A DNA stretch of 64,000 nucleotides. Source: Agroathelia rolfsii. Lineage: Eukaryota > Basidiomycota > Agaricomycetes > Amylocorticiales > Amylocorticiaceae. Shown one piece after another: positions 60,640-64,000 of this stretch. The notes below the pieces were generated by a model. It saw only the letters and a program-made list of their open reading frames with translations, was not told the DNA's origin and did not search any database. Within the stretch, counting starts at the first letter, position 1. The number at the start of each line of letters is the position of its first letter. The translations under genes and the position numbers were made by a program. Location of the stretch: positions 3,100,001 through 3,164,000 of the forward strand of contig JABRWF010000007.1 in NCBI GenBank assembly GCA_018343915.1, in the 5' to 3' direction.

Positions 60640-63284
60640 CTATGGCGGCACTAGCGCTGTATATCCGCACTTGACAATGTCTGCTAATTTCTCTGCGATT
60701 GTGATGACAGCACCAGTCTGGAGGGAACAGCATATGGTAAGTAACGAGACAAAAAAGGGCGTTGTGGCAGATCCAGCACATGCAAAAGTCAAATCAGCAC
60801 TTACGGGGTGCCCTGAAACTAACGACGGAAACACGCTCGCATCACATACCCTCAATCCATGCACGCCGTATACTCTCAACTTGGCGTCTACCACGCCCTC
60901 CTCCGTCGATGGGGCCATTCGGCATGTGCTCGCAGGGTGATACACCGTGTCTACGCACTCACGCACAAAGTCGGTCGGCTCCTCGTCCGACATAAGGTGA
61001 AGCTGGAGGTAGTGGTCCAGAGTGGGCGTCTTATCGTCATCGTGGTCGAGCATGTCCCCAAGTGGAGCGGTACGTGCAATTCTGAGAGTGAGTCTGACGC
61101 CTTGCATGAGTGCGGAGACGTCGTGTTGTGTTTGTAAATATCTGAGAAATGGTGTAGTCGAGTATTTGAGTAACAATGTTTATAGTAGAGGAGGGGATAG
61201 AAAAGTGAATATATGCGCACTTTGGATCAATTACAGGTTGTTCCTAAGGATCACTCAACTTGAGGCGGATGGTAGCCTTTACTCGTGAGCCGAAGTAGCA
61301 CCGCATACATTGCGTGTAGAATCCGGGCGCTGTGGGCGTAGTGTGGTTCACGGCCGTGACTGCCGTCGAGATGATCTCTAGATCTGCGGTGTCGTGCGCA
61401 GAGCTCGGGTCGGGATCTAATAGCTTCTCAGAAGGAAAGAGCATGGGAACATCCGATCTGAAGAAGCAGGCAGCTTGACCAAACTATATATCCCGCAAGT
61501 CATCGAATTTAGATAAAGTTTGCAAAGAATAAGAGAGACGAAGTGCTACTATGATTACTTACGTTGCTACCCAAAGGTCCATTGCCAAACAATCGATACT
61601 GCGCGATTGTTTTGATGATGCGCGGAATATCCCTCGACCATCGTCTAGTGAGGTAAGCGGCAGAGCTTTCGCTTTTATCTTTGAATCGGAGGTTGATGAC
61701 GGGATGGTCAATCAAGTGGGAGCCGACACTAGGGAGGTCGTGTACAACCGAGATGTTGTGTTCCGACAAATGGTCCGCAGGACCGATTCCAGATAACATC
61801 AGGAGCTGAAAGACAAAAATTATGAGCGGGGAGTTGGAAAAAGAGGGGAGAGCAATACTTCACCTGAGGTGAGTGGACGGCACCACCGCAAACAATGACT
61901 TCTTTGGCTGCACGGACAAGATAGCGGGGACCAGACTTGTGCTGAACAAACTCGACACCGCTTGCACGCGGCTACTGTTCATCTGCATTAAAAAGCATCC
62001 TAATGACCTGAGCATGTGTGACAACAGTCAAGCGAGCACGTCTGGTGTTAGATAGGCCGACTCGGTCGAAACTCGCTTTCCCTTGATATCAATAAAGGTC
62101 ACTAATACCCGTCAATTAGAAGTCCGAGATAGACGAGGCGAGATAGGTGGCACAGTACGCACTGATCTATACCAAACATAAAATGTAATCAAAGCTTAGT
62201 TTGGCTGCGTAATGAGCAGAGAGAGCAAACAAAACATACTCTACCAACACCTGTCTTTCCAGTATCCGTGTTCAAGCTACCGCTAGTAGGTATTCCAACA
62301 TTTGGACATGTGCCCACAAACGCTCGGTTTACGGGGCTAAAGTAAGGTGCAAAGCCAACCTGTACCGGACCACAGTCGCCGTGATCTTCAGGGTTAACAG
62401 AGGGATACTCTGGGTTCGGTGTGTAAGTCTCAAACGTGCGAATGTATTTGGAGAAGTGCTTGGATAACCAACTGTCATCCTCGATGATTCGCGCCCATCC
62501 GTCGAAATCCGATGCGGCGCCATAATGTGCCATCATTCCGTTCAAGGAGGAGCCTGTTGCAAGATGTGTTAAGAAACATTATTGAAAGTAAGAGCCAAGT
62601 CCTTACATCCTCCCAACATCTTGCCTGTGGTTGAAACAACTTAGATACTCAATAATTGGGGAAATTCTCATACTTGAAAACGTTACCTCTTGGCCAGAAC
62701 CTTTGCTTCTCTCCTGCATATTCCTGAGGTTCCGTATACAGCTCATAACCATGTGATCCTGGATACAGTTCTGTTAATCTGGGCGGCATACGCGACGCGG
62801 GAAGTAATGTACCACTGTAAACATCGAGAACCAATGCGTTAGGATCCTGGGCCGGCCAACAAGACGTTTGTTCAGGAAAAATTACCTTCCACCGGCTTCA
62901 ATTAAAAGAACCTTCAGTGAAGCATCTTCGCTCAATCTAGAAGCCAATACACATCCGGCAGTATCTAGGTTTTACTTCTTGTGAGATTGCGAGACACTCT
63001 CGATGTCAATCTGACACGCCCTTACCACCACCAGCAATGATGATATCATATTCGTCGAACTCAAGTATCGGGCTATCCGACCCAGGTGCACGACGGCCCA
63101 CAGGCGGGTCATCAATAAAGAGCTTCTGCCGCGAAATCTCCCCTAACAGTCTCTTGCTGAGAGACAAGAGTAAAGCCAGCCCAGATGCTGAAGCAAAAAA
63201 ATTTTGTTGTCGGCCTTCGGGTAGTCTGAGGAACGCAGGGAGCAGTTTCAGCCAAACATGAGATATTTGCTGGAGGCGGTCCAT
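60640..63284 (-). pseudogene. GMC oxidoreductase (AA3-type FAD oxidase) pseudogene
   Basis: Clear remains of an FAD-dependent alcohol oxidase or dehydrogenase. Exons begin at the ATG at 63284 (63284-63026, then 62964-62886). The FAD motif region reads YDIIIAGGDTAGCVLASR, then LLIEAGG and WPRG-KMLGGCSSLNGM. Near the C-terminus are YHPASTCRM (catalytic His) and SGHPTGAVITIAEKLADI. Lesions: a frameshift near 62024, where TPDVLA should run into LTVVTHAQVIRMLF but about 10 nt seem lost; an in-frame TAG at 61974-61972 before PRASGVEF; shifts of frame near 61290-61310 around VLLRLTSKG; and TAG at 61246-61244 in SDP-stop-EQPVIDP, where the family has Trp. With this many breaks it is very unlikely to be functional. 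The exon structure is otherwise well kept, so inactivation looks fairly recent. Confidence 0.87.
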
Positions 63285-64000
63285 GGCTTAGTGCAGGGGT
63301 TAGGTCGTCCGAGTTGTCAAACATGGCGCACTACGATTCAAAATGAGTTGCTATATAGTGTGTGTGGCTATGTAGTAGATTGGCGAATTAGTGGATCCTC
63401 AGGCTAACGCGCTAGCCGCTGGCCCAGGACTCTGACGCGAATAAGTGCCGCCATCCAACCACTACACCAACGGCATGGGCTCAATCTCGATTAATTAGTG
63501 TGTCTGGGTTCTGTGCCGAGAATGCTCCTGCATGTGCATGACCGCAATAAGACTACCATAGACCAGATATTGAATTGTATGCTGAGACCATGCATGAGAG
63601 GCGCGTCGTACGACTCGCGACTCAGGAAATCGAGCAACAAGTCGTGACCGTCAGGGCTCAAAAAAGGCATAGTCACTGTCACTTCTACCAAGGCACGATC
63701 GCGGGTCCGAGTCGCCGCCAGTCTGAATTTGCAGGATTGGGCACTCAACGAACAGTATCGGCATGAAGGCTGGATATCTGTAAATTACCCCGGGCGGAGA
63801 ATCATGGTTGCTCCCTGCATTTTTCAAAGGAAAACTGATGGAATTAAGGCGCATACATCCAGGTTATTGGTAAGCAAAATAGTATTAAGCAACTAAGATG
63901 ATTGGTAATCCAGATCCAGTAGCTAGTAAAATGCGTGTATCCTACTACCACTGCAGGGGAAACGAAGGCTTTGTCAATACGTAGTATAGTATGGACGCTA
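63285..64000. other. Right-end spacer
   Basis: Upstream of the GMC pseudogene. TATATAG lies about 65-70 bases before its ATG, on either strand, and could be the old TATA box. A tRNA-like A-box word TGGTGTAGTGG occurs on the - strand near 63460-63470 but no cloverleaf forms. No other gene was recognised to the end of the window. Confidence 0.45.

Noticed and set aside
63405..63480. Possible tRNA on the - strand (A-box word TGGTGTAGTGG)
   Set aside because: No B box, acceptor stem or anticodon arm could be formed; at best a decayed tRNA-derived fragment.
1..64000. CRISPR array, prokaryotic operon or defence system
   Set aside because: The window is intron-rich fungal nuclear DNA; no direct-repeat/spacer array or bacterial-type gene cluster was seen.

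Overview
The window is nuclear DNA of a basidiomycete fungus, most likely a mushroom-class species (Agaricomycetes). Evidence: genes split by many short GT-AG introns, a WSC-domain copper radical oxidase, a WOPR (Gti1/Pac2-type) regulator, two DUF6533-type membrane proteins, a Kre6/Skn1 glucan-synthesis protein and a fungal Cch1 calcium channel. The species cannot be named from sequence alone.

Layout. 1-11.3 kb shows no recognisable gene. 11.30-14.32 kb (+) is an 8-exon KRE6/SKN1 gene with a 7-nt exon and an 859-nt intron. A tRNA-Glu(UUC) lies at 15.3 kb and a DUF6533-like gene, perhaps decaying, at 16.2-17.9 kb (+). 19.56-24.53 kb (-) is a 26-exon secreted copper radical oxidase with four WSC domains. 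After 5 kb without genes comes a WOPR transcription factor (29.72-31.33 kb, -) with another 5 kb of gene-free DNA upstream. A second DUF6533 gene (36.41-38.23 kb, -) diverges from TIF32/eIF3a (38.95-42.40 kb, +). TIF32 converges on CCH1 (42.69-50.85 kb, -), which is followed by BUD32 (51.20-52.63 kb, -) and a poorly resolved membrane-protein gene with an in-frame stop (53.20-54.30 kb, -). 54.3-58.7 kb is mobile-element territory: a foldback element, a complete solo LTR with a TTAAA target duplication, and a second LTR-like remnant. The right end holds an intronless class-3-lipase-like gene (58.74-59.98 kb, +) and a GMC oxidoreductase pseudogene (60.64-63.28 kb, -).

The genes do not form one pathway. 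They fall into cell wall and secretion (KRE6, WSC oxidase), calcium and membrane signalling (CCH1, DUF6533 proteins), translation and tRNA modification (TIF32, BUD32, tRNA-Glu), developmental regulation (WOPR) and accessory enzymes (lipase-like protein, dead GMC oxidase). I found no CRISPR array, operon or clear biosynthetic cluster. The most unusual points are gene-structure oddities (7-nt and 20-nt exons, two GC-AG introns, two introns readable in frame), the Asn-Glu-Glu-Glu pore of Cch1, the multiply broken GMC gene and the repeat cluster at 56-58 kb. Exon models were built by hand from splice signals and reading-frame continuity.
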